The notes: generated from the sequence alone by a model not told the origin. A DNA stretch of 64,000 bases from Undaria pinnatifida (GCA_012845835.1 JABAKD010000016.1:10537007-10601006); one strand, 5' to 3'; counted from the stretch's first letter, positions 1-10,620 are shown. Made by a program: numbers and translations.

Positions 1-572
1 GGCGGAGAGCTCCTCGCCCATGCTTCGCTCGGCACCCCCGTGCTGAACGCCGACAAGGAGCTGCCTTCGTCGAGCCTGCCCCGCTTCGAGGGGGTGTTGC
101 TATAAGAGGGAGTCTGGGGTAGGGAAGGGAGCGGGGCGGGTAGGTTGTTCTCCTCGATGTCTGGCAGGTGCCTTGGGAGTGCTGTTGGGAGGACTTCGAA
201 TCCTTCCGCCCCCCGGAGGCCGCCATGGTTCGGGCTCCACCACAAGTACTCGAGAGCCGCCTGCAGCCAAGCTCGCTGCGTCCGCCGAAGAATGACCGAT
301 GCGGTACCCCCAGCGCCGGCCGACGTGGTCGCCAACGACAGCAGCGCCGGCGGGTTGTCAGCCGACGATGCGCCGATGCACTCCAGGCAGACCGCCATGA
401 GCTGCTCCGAAAGGAGCGAGTCAGCTAAAGCGGCCGGTGTCGCCAGAACTTTGGCCGGGCGCCACACCTGGGCTCCTTCCTCCTCCGAGGTCACCGCGGC
501 GGTGATGGCCTCGAAAGAGTTGAGCGCCGCGACCGAGTTGAGGTCGATGACAGGTGGGTGGTTGCGAGCCAT
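1..572 (-). CDS. gag-like ORF, left arm of inverted pair (3' end outside window)
   Basis: The minus strand is open from an ATG at 572-570 to the window edge, about 190 codons. It encodes a close relative of the protein at 1005-1655: same MARNHPPV start, same order, no internal stop. Differences seen between the two are mostly amino-acid-changing (for example VWRPAK against VWLPVK, ALEYLWW against TLEYLWC) with few silent ones, which suggests weak constraint. Function is not recognised from motifs. Its position next to a retrotransposon terminal repeat and a TATA box suggests a gag-like structural protein of a DIRS/PAT-type element; that is inference. The 3' end is not visible. Confidence 0.5.
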   Translation of the reverse strand, partial: MARNHPPVIDLNSVAALNSFEAITAAVTSEEEGAQVWRPAKVLATPAALADSLLSEQLMAVCLECIGASSADNPPALLSLATTSAGAGGTASVILRRTQRAWLQAALEYLWWSPNHGGLRGAEGFEVLPTALPRHLPDIEENNLPAPLPSLPQTPSYSNTPSKRGRLDEGSSLSAFSTGVPSEAWARSSP

Positions 573-723
573 GGGTCGCAGTGGTTGGATACAGGCCGGC
601 GTGGTAACGGCGGCCTTGTCCGGCTGCTGAGCTAACTGTGGTCGAGATCCAGCTTCTATCTGTTCTTGTTGGGGAATCTTGGGCTAAAAAAAAGTGAGAG
701 GGGCGGCCAGTTCCCGATCATGT

Positions 724-847
724 CTTTTATATATCACAAGGTGACGTCACGTCTGGGATCGTTTCTATATCTGTGTCGGATACTGCTAGATTATCCGGAA
801 CGGAGATAGGAACGATCGCAATAGTGTGACCTTGTGACATATAAAAG
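724..847. promoter_or_regulatory. Bidirectional core promoter candidate
   Basis: TATAAAAG lies at 840-847 on the plus strand and TATATAAAAG at about 724-733 on the minus strand. Each is followed by the same leader and, 130-160 bases on, by the ATG of a gag-like frame. The same TATA plus leader recurs at 9415-9520. Conserved TATA position in three copies supports a real transposon promoter; start sites are not visible in sequence. Confidence 0.5.
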
Positions 848-960
848 GCATGATCGGGAACTGGCCGCCCCTCCGGAGTTCACCTCTGTTTAGCCCAAGC
901 TTCCCCAACCAAAACAGATAGAAGCTGGATCTCGACCACAGTTAGCTCAGCAGCCGGACA
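781..960 (+). repeat. Terminal repeat A1 of a PAT/Ngaro-like element (candidate)
   Basis: This segment (GATACTGCTAGATTATCCGG onward, through TATA and leader, to CTCGACCACAGTT) is repeated in direct orientation at 9351-9520, downstream of the tyrosine recombinase. In PAT/Ngaro retrotransposons a 5' repeat A1 recurs as A2 inside a 3' B1-A2-B2 cluster. This copy would be A1. An inverted copy also forms the left half of the palindrome at 1-785. Confidence 0.5.
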
Positions 961-1004
961 AAGCCGCCGTTGCCACGCCGGCTTGTATCCAAACACTGCG
1001 ACCC

Positions 1005-1655
1005 ATGGCTCGCAACCACCCCCCTGTCGGCGACCTCAACTCGGTCGCGGCGTTCACCTCTTTCGAGGCCGTCGCCGCCGCGGTGACCTCGGAGGAGGAA
1101 GGAGCACGGGTGTGGCTCCCGGTCAAAGTTCTGGCGACACCGGCCGCTTTAGCTGACTCGCTCCTTTCGGAGCAGCTCATGGTGGTCTGCCTGGAATGCA
1201 TCGGCGCATCGTCGGCTGACAACCCGCCGGCGCTGCTGTCGTTGGCGATCACGGCGGCAGGCGCTGGGGGTACCGCATCGGTCATTCTTCGGCGGACGCA
1301 GCGAGCTTGGCTGCAGGCGACTCTCGAGTACTTGTGGTGCAGCCCGAACCATGGCGGCCTCCGGGGGGCGGAAGGATTCGAAGTCCTCCCAACAGCACTC
1401 CCAAGGCACCTGCCAGACATCGAGGAGAACAACCTACCCGCCCCGCTCCCTTCCCTACCCCCGACTCTCTCTTATAGCGACACCCCCTCGAAGCGGGGCA
1501 GGCTCGACGAAGGCAGCTCCTTGTCGGCGTTCAGCACGGGATCGCCGAGTAAAGCATGGACGAGGAGCTCTCCGCCGGGAGCACCACTCACGAAAGTGAC
1601 TCTTTCGAAGCAGGTGAGCGTGAAATTTATTTCGAGAATACAGAACACGGAGTAA
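1005..1655 (+). CDS. gag-like ORF, right arm of inverted pair
   Basis: This is a 216-residue open frame starting with ATG about 160 bases after a TATA box (840-847) and ending in TAA. The first 130 residues are alanine-rich and helical-looking; the stretch at about residues 95-125 (LRRTQRAWLQATLEYLWC) looks like a structured core; the C-terminal third is rich in Pro, Ser and Thr. No zinc knuckle or catalytic motif is seen. An inverted second copy at 1-572 preserves the frame. A strong splice-donor-like CAG|GTGAGC lies at about 1610, so the last residues may be intronic. The product is most likely the ORF1/gag of a tyrosine-recombinase retrotransposon, but it could be a captured host gene. Confidence 0.55.
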   Translation: MARNHPPVGDLNSVAAFTSFEAVAAAVTSEEEGARVWLPVKVLATPAALADSLLSEQLMVVCLECIGASSADNPPALLSLAITAAGAGGTASVILRRTQRAWLQATLEYLWCSPNHGGLRGAEGFEVLPTALPRHLPDIEENNLPAPLPSLPPTLSYSDTPSKRGRLDEGSSLSAFSTGSPSKAWTRSSPPGAPLTKVTLSKQVSVKFISRIQNTE

Positions 1656-1659
1656 CAAA

Positions 1660-4100
1660 TTTTCCTGTCCAGACCGCTCTTACACGGTGTTACATACCGC
1701 TTCACGCTCCCACATCATAACGGGTCGGGTCACTTCAATGTTTCTCTGAGAGTTTGTCGGTTTGGGGAAGGACATGCAATGTTAATGAGATCGCGCCACA
1801 AGGGTTACACTACGAAGCAAACCCTACAAGCGGGGTTCAAGCGTATCAGGCCAGTACAACTACTGCAGTACACAAATCCCTCAGTAACGGAACGAACACC
1901 GGAGGCACTGCTACCACCAACGCCTAGCCCTGCCGTTCCCCAACGGACTTCAGATATCCGTCTAAGTTCGAGTTCAACAACCTCGCACGACAGGATATAC
2001 CTGGCAAAACTCACCCTAGGCGTCGCACGACAGGATATACCTGGCAAAGCTTACCCTAGGTTAGAATTCAACAACCTCGCACGACAGGCTATATCTGGTA
2101 CAAACTTTCAGTGCAAACCTATCTTCGGTTCGCCTGCCCCAACACTACTGCGATGCTGCCCGCTATCCTCTCAGCGGTAGATAATCACAGGAAGTTTCTG
2201 ACACACGTCCTTTCATACCAGGTAGACCATACCTCGCGCTTCAGAGTACTTTCAGATGGATACGGAACATAGCTTATGGGGGGATGCGACACGAACTCTT
2301 GAATGAATCCCCAAGACACGAAAAATGCGAAGTTGTCGGTAGGAGAGCTCTACGATTTAAGGCTCTCAATAAAGGAGCACGTACCCCTCCGCTAGGGCTC
2401 AACCATGTTCAATAATCTGCTAGAGTGGCTCGCGGTTTGCGCTACGCCCTCCGATCTCACACCCGTGGGCTGTTGTTTGTGTGGGGCTCAACCATGTCTT
2501 ATAATCTGCTAGGGTGGCACGCGACCGGAGGTACGCCCGCGGTACTTTTAACCGTTCTATGTTGTTTGTGTGGTCGTACATTAGCTAAAAGCCACACTCA
2601 CGGGGTTCGAGGGCAGAAACCCGCGCGTCCGACCATTTATGTTCGTACCCGGCACGCCAGTACTTCAATTGCCTCCCCTCGAGGAATGGCTACTTGTTTT
2701 GGCTGGCTCTGCTTCACAGTAAGTGACCCCACAATTGGTATTTCTATAGGACACTCACGCGGGAAAGCGCGGCGCAATATATCGAATACAAGCAATTATA
2801 CATTCATTTGTCGACCTCACAACAACTCATTCATTTGTCGACCTCACAACAACTCGTAAACCAAGCCCGTGGTCACAGGACACGTCTCAGTCACTCTGGG
2901 AGGTCAGGAACAACGCAAGCAAACCAGAATGATGCACGCATACTTCAAAGTTGATATGGCGATATATACCTGAATGAGCATCGAGCAGCAGTTCCTTATT
3001 GCACGGGTGATCCATATACGCAAGGCCAAATATGTGCATGATGAAACGAGGCGCGACAGACGGATTTGCTATTAATAAGCCGGGCGTCCGAGGTCTCAGG
3101 TAGAAATACAGCAGCAGTAGTTTCAATCACTTCACATTACGGCCATGCTACCCGGGAAGTTACAAATCACTATCGCAAGGTTTCCCCATCGACACGTCAC
3201 ATGCTTATCTAGTATCTAACGGGATCACTAAACGCGTCGGCGTCACATCACATCCCTTTCCTGGGCAGTAACACCTGATCGATTTCTCGTGTCGACGTCA
3301 TATCACGGCCCTCCATCATGGCAGAAACCCGTATCTATTTCTCGTACTGAAGGGTTTGTTGCAGTGGTCTCACGTATGGATGGGTACCGGTCGCCGTCAC
3401 ACGGCCGTCAGAACCCCTCGGCGCCGCCACAACGCCCCGGGCAGGAAACCCTAATCGATTTATCATGTCGACGTTATATCACGGCCCTTCATCTGAGCAG
3501 AAACCCGTACCTATTTTCTCGTACCGATGGGTTTGCTGCTGTTGTCTCACATATCGATTTTGAGTACCGGTCGCCGTCACGCTGCCGTCACAACCCCTCG
3601 GCGCCGTTGTGCTGCCGCCAATGTCACTCGGTGTCACATCACAGCCTTCTCACGGGGCGGAAAACCGTGCCGATTTCTCGTACTTCACCAGGCAGAACCT
3701 CGTATCAATGTTTGTTTATTAGATATCAGCATCAAAGACCTCTTCACTGGTCAGAGTCTCGTTGCTGGTATCACTCACACTGCCGTCACAAAATCAACGT
3801 CCCACTGCCGTCAATACCATTTGGCGTCACGTCACAGCCCCTCTCACGGGGCGGAAACCCGTATTGATTTCTCGCATCGACTTGCACGTCACCTCCCCGT
3901 CATTTCATGGAGCAGAACATAATATCAAATTTACTTATTTTAAAGGCACATCACGGATCTCTTCAATAAGTCATGAGTCTCGTATGACGATCGGGGTATA
4001 GGGTACCACGTAGCCTACAGCACGCCGCAAGCTCCGGTCTCAAAGTTTCCCCGTGAGGGTAGGGTCTCTCAGGCGCGTCACAAGCTGCTGTTTCACAGGA
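1660..4100. other. Degenerate repeat-rich interval, no gene recognised
   Basis: No convincing coding segment is seen. The interval holds several small tandem duplications: a unit starting CTCGCACGACAGGATATACC repeated about three times at 1970-2105; a roughly 93-base duplication at 2399-2575 (GCTCAACCATGT... twice); a 26-base doublet at 2805-2856 (TTTGTCGACCTCACAACAAC); and degenerate units at 3240-3900. At 2870-2960 there is a diverged fragment of the (AAC)n-tailed family described near 19,000. It may be dead interior of the neighbouring retroelement. Confidence 0.6.
3240..3900 (+). repeat. Degenerate tandem repeat, period about 180 bp
   Basis: The block GCAGAAACCCGTAT...TTTCTCGTAC...GGTACCGGTCGCCGTCAC...CCCCTCGGCGCCG at about 3315-3425 is repeated at about 3497-3610. 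Partial echoes (GGGCGGAAACCCGTATTGAT and similar) lie near 3655 and 3848. Open frames through it are a by-product of repetition. Confidence 0.7.
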
Positions 4101-4129
4101 ACGTTTCTTCCTTTTGCATGTCACGCTTT

Positions 4130-4905
4130 CCGGTTTCACGTTTCGATTGAGCAGTTCCGAATCAAGCACGACACGCCCCTGGTCCTCAGCGAGCAGCTGA
4201 AGAAGGCACGTCAATTGCCCATCTCCCACGTGACGAGTTTAGTGATGCAAGCCCAGAACATCATTTGGGGGGTTGCAGAAGATAGCGCAATTGACCCCGG
4301 ATCTCGCACAATAGAACGGGCAAATTCGAACGCTTTTACGAAGGGAATTCGTTTTTGCATGATGTCTAGTCTAGACAACCTGTCTTATCAATAGTGGCTC
4401 TGTATATTGTTACCGGGAGGCATCGCTGATGGCGGAGATAGGTCCAGAAATAGACCATGTGGCCGTGAAAGCAGCCGTAAAGGAAGTACTAGCTAGCTCC
4501 GGGGTCGGGAAGCACGGTTTTGAGGAGTACTCGGGTTGGGGGTCGCGAATTGTGTTCGGAGGGCTAGGCGCAGGATTCGAAGAACCCATGGCGAAAGGCA
4601 GAGCGTTCGGCGTTAGCGCTGGGCACACAAACGGTCAATTTTTCAAACAGAACGCTTTTGTCCCGCACACCCACGGGGACGCAGGACACGACGGTCCAGG
4701 AGGGAGTGCGGGGGCGGGTAGCGAAACACGGAGGGGGGGAAAAAAGGGAACTCGAGGTCAGCATCCGGCCATTCTCCTAAGGCAGTGTGCCGAAAATGCT
4801 CGAATAGAGGTGCCCCCTCCAATCACTTGTTTCGGGTGTGCTCGCTTACATCCTGTTTCAAATGCGGTCAGACGGGACACGTGAAGCAGGCTTGCCCTAA
4901 CTAAG
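4130..4905 (+). pseudogene. Decayed gag with CCHC zinc knuckle (DIRS/PAT-like element)
   Basis: Three frame segments read as one protein. Residues encoded at about 4130-4393 (containing EQLKKARQLPISHVTSLV) end in a stop. A second segment from 4429 (MAEIGPEIDHVAVKAAVKEV) continues through Gly/Arg-rich sequence. Near 4780 the reading switches frame, so that 4785-4900 encodes a Cys-rich end with a CCHC zinc knuckle, CFKCGQTGHVKQAC (spacing C-X2-C-X4-H-X4-C), typical of retroelement gag nucleic-acid binding. The stop and frame switch show it is not functional. It lies upstream of RT, RNase H and recombinase in the order expected for this element class. Confidence 0.75.
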
Positions 4906-4919
4906 CGGAAGGCTTCGGT

Positions 4920-6500
4920 TCCTTAGCCTGGACGGGGGGTTTGTGTGCTGGTTTGTCTCCTCGTCCGGTTTGGCTTCTTCAACAGCTTCTTTCTGCACGT
5001 TTCCCACAGGAAGGTCACCGGTAAATGCGGTTTCACTACTAGATATGATCTAGCGTGACAAGCACCAAACGGCTCGTCCCTCTATCACTCCGTACGTTGG
5101 GTCGTATACTGATCTAGGTTTGACGGCGGCAGTAGGAACGAAAGGGAGAACAAGAGGGGAACGTCCAGGGCCACGTTCCTATGGATGCTCAGGGAGTAGA
5201 GGTACCCGGTTAGAGTGAAGAACGCCGTACAATCAGACAAGAATGCATGTACTATAGAAAGCGTTCGGTTTCCCGGCACTCTTCCCGAGGTAGTAATGTT
5301 CGGATGAGGTCAAAGGGTCGCCCTGCCCCAGGCCCCGCGATGGAGATACAGGTCGGACGGACGTCCGGAACCAAGTAATATTATTGATAATTAATTACAA
5401 CACATGGACTAGTGATCGCTTTTGCCCCGCACAACAACGTGCGATAAATGTTTCCATTTACCGGGTATGTCGACAGGGTGATTAACATATATTTCAGTAT
5501 AGATCACGATCGGTATCAGGGCTACCTCATATCCGAGTTCAATCACGTATTATAAGCATTATGCCGAAACGCGCGTTAATTTACGTTGGCGGATAGACGT
5601 TAGTGTTTCCCTTTACGCCAAGCCCCATCGCGGACAACCGGGACGCAATGTCTCAGTTGAACCAGGTCCGGTTAACGAGCACAACACTGAAATCACATGA
5701 TTAGCGGAGAAAAGGGGGGGGCGCGCCGAACCCACGGCTCACTCGCCGATGTCAGACCGTTGCAGTACTGAAAGAAAATCGTGAACCAGCACTTGTCACG
5801 CCGGAAACCAACCCCTGAGGTGTCTACCGCCGGAGGCTTTGGCTAGATAACAAACTCGATAGTATTTTGCACCAAATATCCCGAGAAGCCCCAAGATCCC
5901 TCGAACTAATCGCAAATAGTCGCAGCAACCACATCGTGAGCTGTGCACTCTGCTCGGTACCTCTGAGTCTGGCCTGTTCTCGGCCAGGACGTTGGCCGAC
6001 GATTGGGCGCGCGTGCGAGCGCTAGCTAAATAAGTTAAATATTTAGGCAGAAACTGAATCGGATAAACCTCTTGCCAAATACGAAGTATACAACTACCCA
6101 ACCGACCTACCGTAGAACGCCCATGCCCTTATCTGTCCGTACACTTTACAAGATCGGCTATAGTGCACAAACATTCCTGCACAAGCGTATTTCGCGTATG
6201 TCAAGAGTACGTACTCCCTGGCTTTCAGCGGAGGGGCAGGAATCTCCAAGGCTGGCTAGCAGACATTCAGCGCTCCCAACGGTCGACCTCGCTCCCGATC
6301 TTTGCAACGAACCGCTGTGGCGGGCAGACGATTTTGTACCAGGTTTATTAGGGTCCGCCATCCCATTTTGGAGGGACGAAGTTTTAGAACCCTATTCCCA
6401 AGACAAGAGAGACACTCCTAGGTTGGACACAAGGTGGTGCAAGCATTAATGAATTTGTTGACCCACAGGAAAACGGGAATCTTCCAAGGGAAACGTTATA
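4920..6500. other. Decayed interior of the retroelement
   Basis: Between the zinc knuckle and the first recognisable RT residues there is about 1.5 kb with no maintained frame. By position this should be the linker between gag and pol, but I could not identify a domain in it. Confidence 0.5.
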
Positions 6501-6529
6501 ACGGAGCCGACCTTCAAGCGTCGAGTGGC

Positions 6530-7400
6530 CAAATCACGTACCGGTCGAATACGACACTTGGGTAAATCAAGAGATCGGAAAGTTGGTAGAGAATGGCTGC
6601 CTAGCCCGATGGGCCGAAGTCGTAGACACCAACTAAGCACACGCGTCCTCACATCGTACTGCCCCTCGGCGTAGAGCCATCCAAACCCCGCCTAATTTGG
6701 GATGGAACGTGGCAGAATCTGATGTGTGAGTACTCTTAATTCACAATGGACGGCGTAGGAAAGGTGGCCCAATGCGCATGGCACGGGGTCTACCACGTCA
6801 CGCTCGATCACAAGGCAGATTTTCACCATGTCCCATTGGACGCAGACTCGTGGCAGTACTTCGGATTATGTTGGGAAGGGGTTTACTTTGTGTGGACAGT
6901 TCTTTGCTTCGGCTGGTGTGCTTCCCCATACATATACCACACGCTTTCGTCGGCAGTAGCAGAACACTTGAGAGCACAAGGCGTACCAGTGTTAGTATGG
7001 CTGGACGACTTCTACATCACGAGCGTCCACTCCTCTCGGGTGCTTGGCCCAGAGCAGCAGTACGCGTCGGCTAGAGAATCAACCAGTTTAGCGCTCAGCG
7101 CTTTCTTTAGAGCAGGCTATTTCATGTCGGTAACGAAATGTGTGTTCGAACCCACCACCCGCCTAGTGTATCTAGGAGTCATTTGCGACTCGGACCTACA
7201 GCGGTTTGAAGTACCACTCGACAAGCTAGAAAACTCGAGACAATATTGAGGGCAGCGATGTCCGCGCGGTCCATTTCGTTCGCGACACTAGAAAAGCTAC
7301 CGGGGAAGTGCGCCAGCATGCCCTCCGTGGCAGTCCCAGCCGCAAGCTTATACGCACATCACATGTACCAGCAGATCGCAAAACTCCGTCAAACCGGGGG
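6530..7400 (+). pseudogene. DIRS-type reverse transcriptase (degenerate)
   Basis: From about 6530 the translation reads VPVEYDTWVNQEIGKLVENG, then after a stop and a frame change KPRLIWDGTWQN, another stop, then an intact 167-residue stretch from 6746. The latter contains the finger/palm motifs and the catalytic box VLVWLDDFYIT (about residue 82-93), the LDD form typical of DIRS-group RTs, followed by YLGVICDSD. A frame change near 7246 leads to the thumb-like region LPGKCASMPSVAVPAASLYA. RT copies element RNA into DNA. Several stops and frameshifts make this copy inactive. Confidence 0.85.
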
Positions 7401-7445
7401 TTCCAAAACATCAACGGAAATCTCGGTGGCAACGAATAGTAGCTT

Positions 7446-7890
7446 GTGGTCAGAACTAGAGAGGTGGCTAGAGGTCAGGGGCCACATGAACGGAGCGTCG
7501 TGGTACGAAGCAGCGCACCACGTCCTAACGCTCACAAGAGCCACGACGCGTCGTCGAGGGGCTGGGGAGGCTTGGTACGGGGTCTAGACGTGGGTGAGTA
7601 CAGTGCGGCCGGAGACTTCCCAGACGATTGGTCCGGGGCTCACATCAATTTGCAAGAAGCCTACACCCGCTGCCTGTTTCGTGCGGCACAGCCAGAGCGG
7701 GTGGCAGGTTCAACAGTTTTGGCAGACTTGAACAATATGACGCAATACCACGCGTTCCGTCGCGGGAAGGCACGCGACTCCCGCATGCACAAGGTAATCA
7801 CTAGGTTGTTCTGGACGCAAATTGAAAGCGATTTCACTCTACAACTATGATGGGTTAAATCGGCGGGCAACGCAGGAGCTGACGAGCTGT
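7446..7890 (+). pseudogene. Retroelement RNase H domain (degenerate)
   Basis: Directly downstream of RT. The frame from 7446 contains HDASSRGWGG (first catalytic Asp region), HINLQEAYT (catalytic Glu), VLADLNNMT (Asp), and, after an in-frame stop at about 7848, KSAGNAGADELS (C-terminal Asp region), matching the order of DIRS-group RNase H, which removes the RNA strand during copying. The stop near the end and the frame offset from RT show decay. Confidence 0.75.
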
Positions 7891-8139
7891 CTCAGCAGCG
7901 AGAGCAGAGCATAGGCCAGGGAAAAGCAGGACAGCGACAGCGGCCCTGTTTGGCAACTTTCTCATGTCTCGCAAAAGCGGCGAGAGGAAATTTATAGAGG
8001 AAGCGCAACCAGTCGACATCGTTGAATTTCTGTGTCGGCTTGATTATAGTGGCCAGCGCCGCCGCACAGCAGTGCAAAGCAGGGATTGCGAGGCGATAGG
8101 AACACAAGACTTATCAGCATGCTCCTCTAAATCCGGAGC

Positions 8140-9101
8140 TTGCTCATTACGGTACGCGCACGACTGGCTTCGATCGAACTGCGTCTCCAAGTTGGCGGTT
8201 GCCTATGAGAAGGAGTTGGGCGTCGTTAGCGCCTGGAGCGATACTCTGCGGGTCGGTAACCCCACTCGCAGTGACCTCGTCGCGCAGTACATGTCGTTCT
8301 CTATGGAAGAGCAAAAGAAGGTGGGAGTACTGGTAAAGCAAGCTCCAGCCCTGCTCCACAGCCATCTAGCAGCGATCATAGCTCCACTCCGCGCCTGCCT
8401 GCATTACCGAGGAAGCAGAGGAGCGAGTCACCCTCGCTCGAGATATATTCATTTTTACGGTAGCATTCAGCACGATCAAACGTGGAGATGAACTCACTCG
8501 AACCCTTAGTCAGCGTATATTACGGCTCCCCAATCGCAGTGGCTTCAGTTCAACTCCAGTGGGTTAAAACGCCCCGTGACGAATCGGACCACCTGTTGAC
8601 AGTCCCGAAGAACGAGGAACACGTCGCCTCGTGCCCAGTAAGAGCAGTCGGGAAGTTTGTACGAGTTGGTGCACACGTCGGATGGAATGTGACGAGAAAG
8701 GATACTTGTTTCCAACTGTATCCCCCCCCAGAGCAGCGGGTGGCCGGCCAATGCGGGGGTCGCAGCCATTGTCAGCGAAGCAGATGTCGCAGATCCTCAA
8801 ATGACACGCCAGGAACGCCGGCGAGCACACGGGATTCTCGATGCATTCCTTCAGGTCGGGCGGCGCAGTTTCACGAGCGCTAGCAGGTGACTCGACGGCG
8901 ACCATCATGCAGAGAGCATTTTGGAAAAGCCCGAAGACAGCCTCCAGGTACATGCGTCTAATAGAGGTAGTCTCCCCAGGCGCGAAGGGGGTTGCCATGG
9001 TGGAAGGCGTTTCAGTGAACCAGTACAGAGAGTTCAACGAATTCCCTCTGACCGAACAGAGTAAGTCATGGACAGCCTTCGGAAATGACCCGATGCTGTG
9101 A
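8140..9101 (+). pseudogene. Tyrosine recombinase of a DIRS/PAT-like retrotransposon (degenerate)
   Basis: Three overlapping frames give one tyrosine recombinase. About 8140-8400 encodes an N-terminal core-binding-like helical region (AHDWLRSNCVSKLAVAYEKE...). About 8480-8690 encodes the first part of the catalytic domain (WVKTPRDESDHLLTV). 8841-9101 encodes MHSFRSGGAVSRAL with the H-x-x-R box, then AFWKSPKTASRYMRL carrying the nucleophilic Tyr candidate. This enzyme integrates circular element DNA and distinguishes DIRS/Ngaro/PAT elements from LTR elements. Frame shifts at about 8410, 8740 and 8830 break it. The C-terminal piece ends in a natural stop just before the terminal repeats. Confidence 0.85.
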
Positions 9102-9267
9102 GTAGGACTAGACTATAGACTAGACTAGAAGGAGGTAATGGAAGAAAAACGGGAAATGGGATTTCAGCGTTATTGTAAGTATGGGAGAAACAATTAAGAC
9201 GTTCGTTTTCCGGACTAAGGCCTTGTCAAGCCACGAAGGTCTCTCATCCGTGAAAGACCGCAGAAAG

Positions 9268-9362
9268 TAAGGGCGGGGTGGCAGCACCGGCCGCGGGAGG
9301 TTATGCCATGGTTTCGACCCACACTATACCGGAAGAAGAACAGGCACAAAGATACTGCTGGG
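9268..9362 (+). repeat. Terminal repeat B1 (candidate)
   Basis: The segment ending GACCCACACTATACCGGAAG...GGCACAAAGATACTGCTG is repeated directly at 9656-9751. It abuts and slightly overlaps the start of A2, giving the B1-A2 junction expected in PAT/Ngaro split direct repeats. Confidence 0.5.
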
Positions 9363-9520
9363 TTATCCGGAACGGAGATAGGAACGATCCCAGAAGTGAC
9401 GTTACCCTGTAACATATAAAAGGTATGATCGGGGACTGGTCGCCCCTCCGGAGTTCACTTCTTTTCAGCCCAAGCTTCCCCAACAAAAACAGATAGGAGC
9501 TGGATCTCGACCAAAGTTAC
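9351..9520 (+). repeat. Terminal repeat A2 with TATA box and leader
   Basis: A second direct copy of 781-960: GGTTATCCGGAACGGAGATA, TATAAAAG at 9415-9422, the CCCAAGCTTCCCCAAC leader, and GATCTCGACCAAAGTTA, after which similarity stops. No ORF follows, in contrast to the copy at 781. Confidence 0.7.
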
Positions 9521-9655
9521 CACCCACCCACCCAATCACGAAGCACCAGGGATACAGCATATCCAGATGCCTTATTCTTCTTCACCGTGATTGTAAGTGC
9601 GGTTTGAGTGCGGGCGCAGCAGCCAGCGAGCGACGCTCCAACCGTCCTATTCGCG

Positions 9656-9751
9656 ACGGGATAGCACCACCGCCCGCCGCGGGAAGTGATGCCATTGTTT
9701 CGACCCACACTATACCGGAAGAAGAACCGGCACAAAGATACTGCTGTACCT
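9656..9751 (+). repeat. Terminal repeat B2 (candidate)
   Basis: Direct repeat of 9268-9362 (GCCGCGGGAAGTGATGCCAT...AAAGATACTGCTG). A weaker match (ATTGTAAGT context) may extend the pair leftwards to about 9567 and 9165. It would be the 3' terminus of the element. Confidence 0.5.
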
Positions 9752-10620
9752 CTGCATACCAAGCACAACCGCTGTTGTTGCTGCTGCCAGCCCCAAAGCA
9801 AACAATACTCCGGACAGGACGCAAGCAGAACCAAACAACAAACTGCCCTAAGAAACAGCAAACTGCTGCTGTGTACACTACCCCGTAAACAACCTTGACG
9901 AGAGTGCAGCTGCTGATCCACATGTTGTGGCCTATCACGTCTCAAGAGCACCGCACTCTTCTAGACTACACATAATATTCTACATCCCCTTCACCAACGA
10001 CAGCCTGCGCCTTGGCAGCAATGCTTCGTAGCGCCTTTCGCGCGTTCATCTCTGGCTGTTCGTCAAAGAGGACGCATGAGTGGCTAAAGGCCCCCACGAG
10101 GGAAGAAGCACCCTTCCCAACCAGCGTCTTGCAGAGGGGGGGTGGGGACTCTGACGAAGCGCCGGCTAAGCCCAACGCCCACATGATGATTGCGCTGGCT
10201 GTTGACTCGACGTCGACGGCACTGTGACCTGTGCCAGAGGAATTTAGAGAAGTATATTCATGAACGGGTATTAAAAGGGAATATAGTATTAGATGCGCAT
10301 ATGGTATCAATCAGCTGTTCCTTGTCTACAGCAGTACGATGCACCAAGCAGATCATTGAAGATATCAGATTTTTCATAAATTTTGACTTCAAAATAAAAT
10401 AGGCAATGCACAGCACTTTCACCAGGAATCCAACAATTTTGGACCCCTCCAGCCGTCTGTCGTCGTATAGTCTACAAGGTTCCCCTTCGGGAGGTGGACA
10501 CGTGCCTCCCGGGGGCGACGCAAGTCGAATGACTACAACTGATGATGAAGTATTTATGCAGAAGGTGTATATCGGAGGGATGCGTAGTGGAAAGAATGTG
10601 GATAATATAAGATATCACAG
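9752..10620. other. Interval without recognised gene
   Basis: Short open frames only, none with a recognised motif. A TATAGTCTA motif lies at 10466-10474. Nothing else notable was seen. Confidence 0.5.

Larger units (their letters stand above)
1..1585. repeat. Large inverted repeat (head-to-head), centre near 786
   Basis: Sequence 1-785 read on the minus strand matches 790-1585 read on the plus strand with scattered substitutions and small indels. Both arms carry the gag-like frame, the same leader (CCCAAGCTTCCCCAAC, then ATCTCGACCACAGTTA) and a TATA box. The short centre (about 745-825) is itself an imperfect palindrome. The arrangement is two element 5' ends facing away from one shared centre. 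It arose by inverted duplication or by one copy inserting into another. Confidence 0.85.
4100..9751 (+). mobile_element. Tyrosine-recombinase (DIRS/PAT-like) retrotransposon remnant
   Basis: The order gag with zinc knuckle, RT, RNase H, tyrosine recombinase, all on the plus strand, defines a DIRS-superfamily element. No integrase, protease or methyltransferase motif was seen. Downstream lie repeats arranged B1 (9268-9362), A2 (9351-9520), B2 (9656-9751), while A1 is at 781-960. If A1 belongs to the same insertion the element would span about 781-9751, and the gag-like frame at 1005 would then be a second or earlier ORF. The many stops mean it is a fossil. Confidence 0.75.

Noticed and set aside
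9105-9130. TAGACTA chain as a recombinase target or terminator of the DIRS-like element
   Set aside because: It lies just after the recombinase stop, but the same chain occurs at many sites unrelated to that element, so a general footprint origin explains it better.
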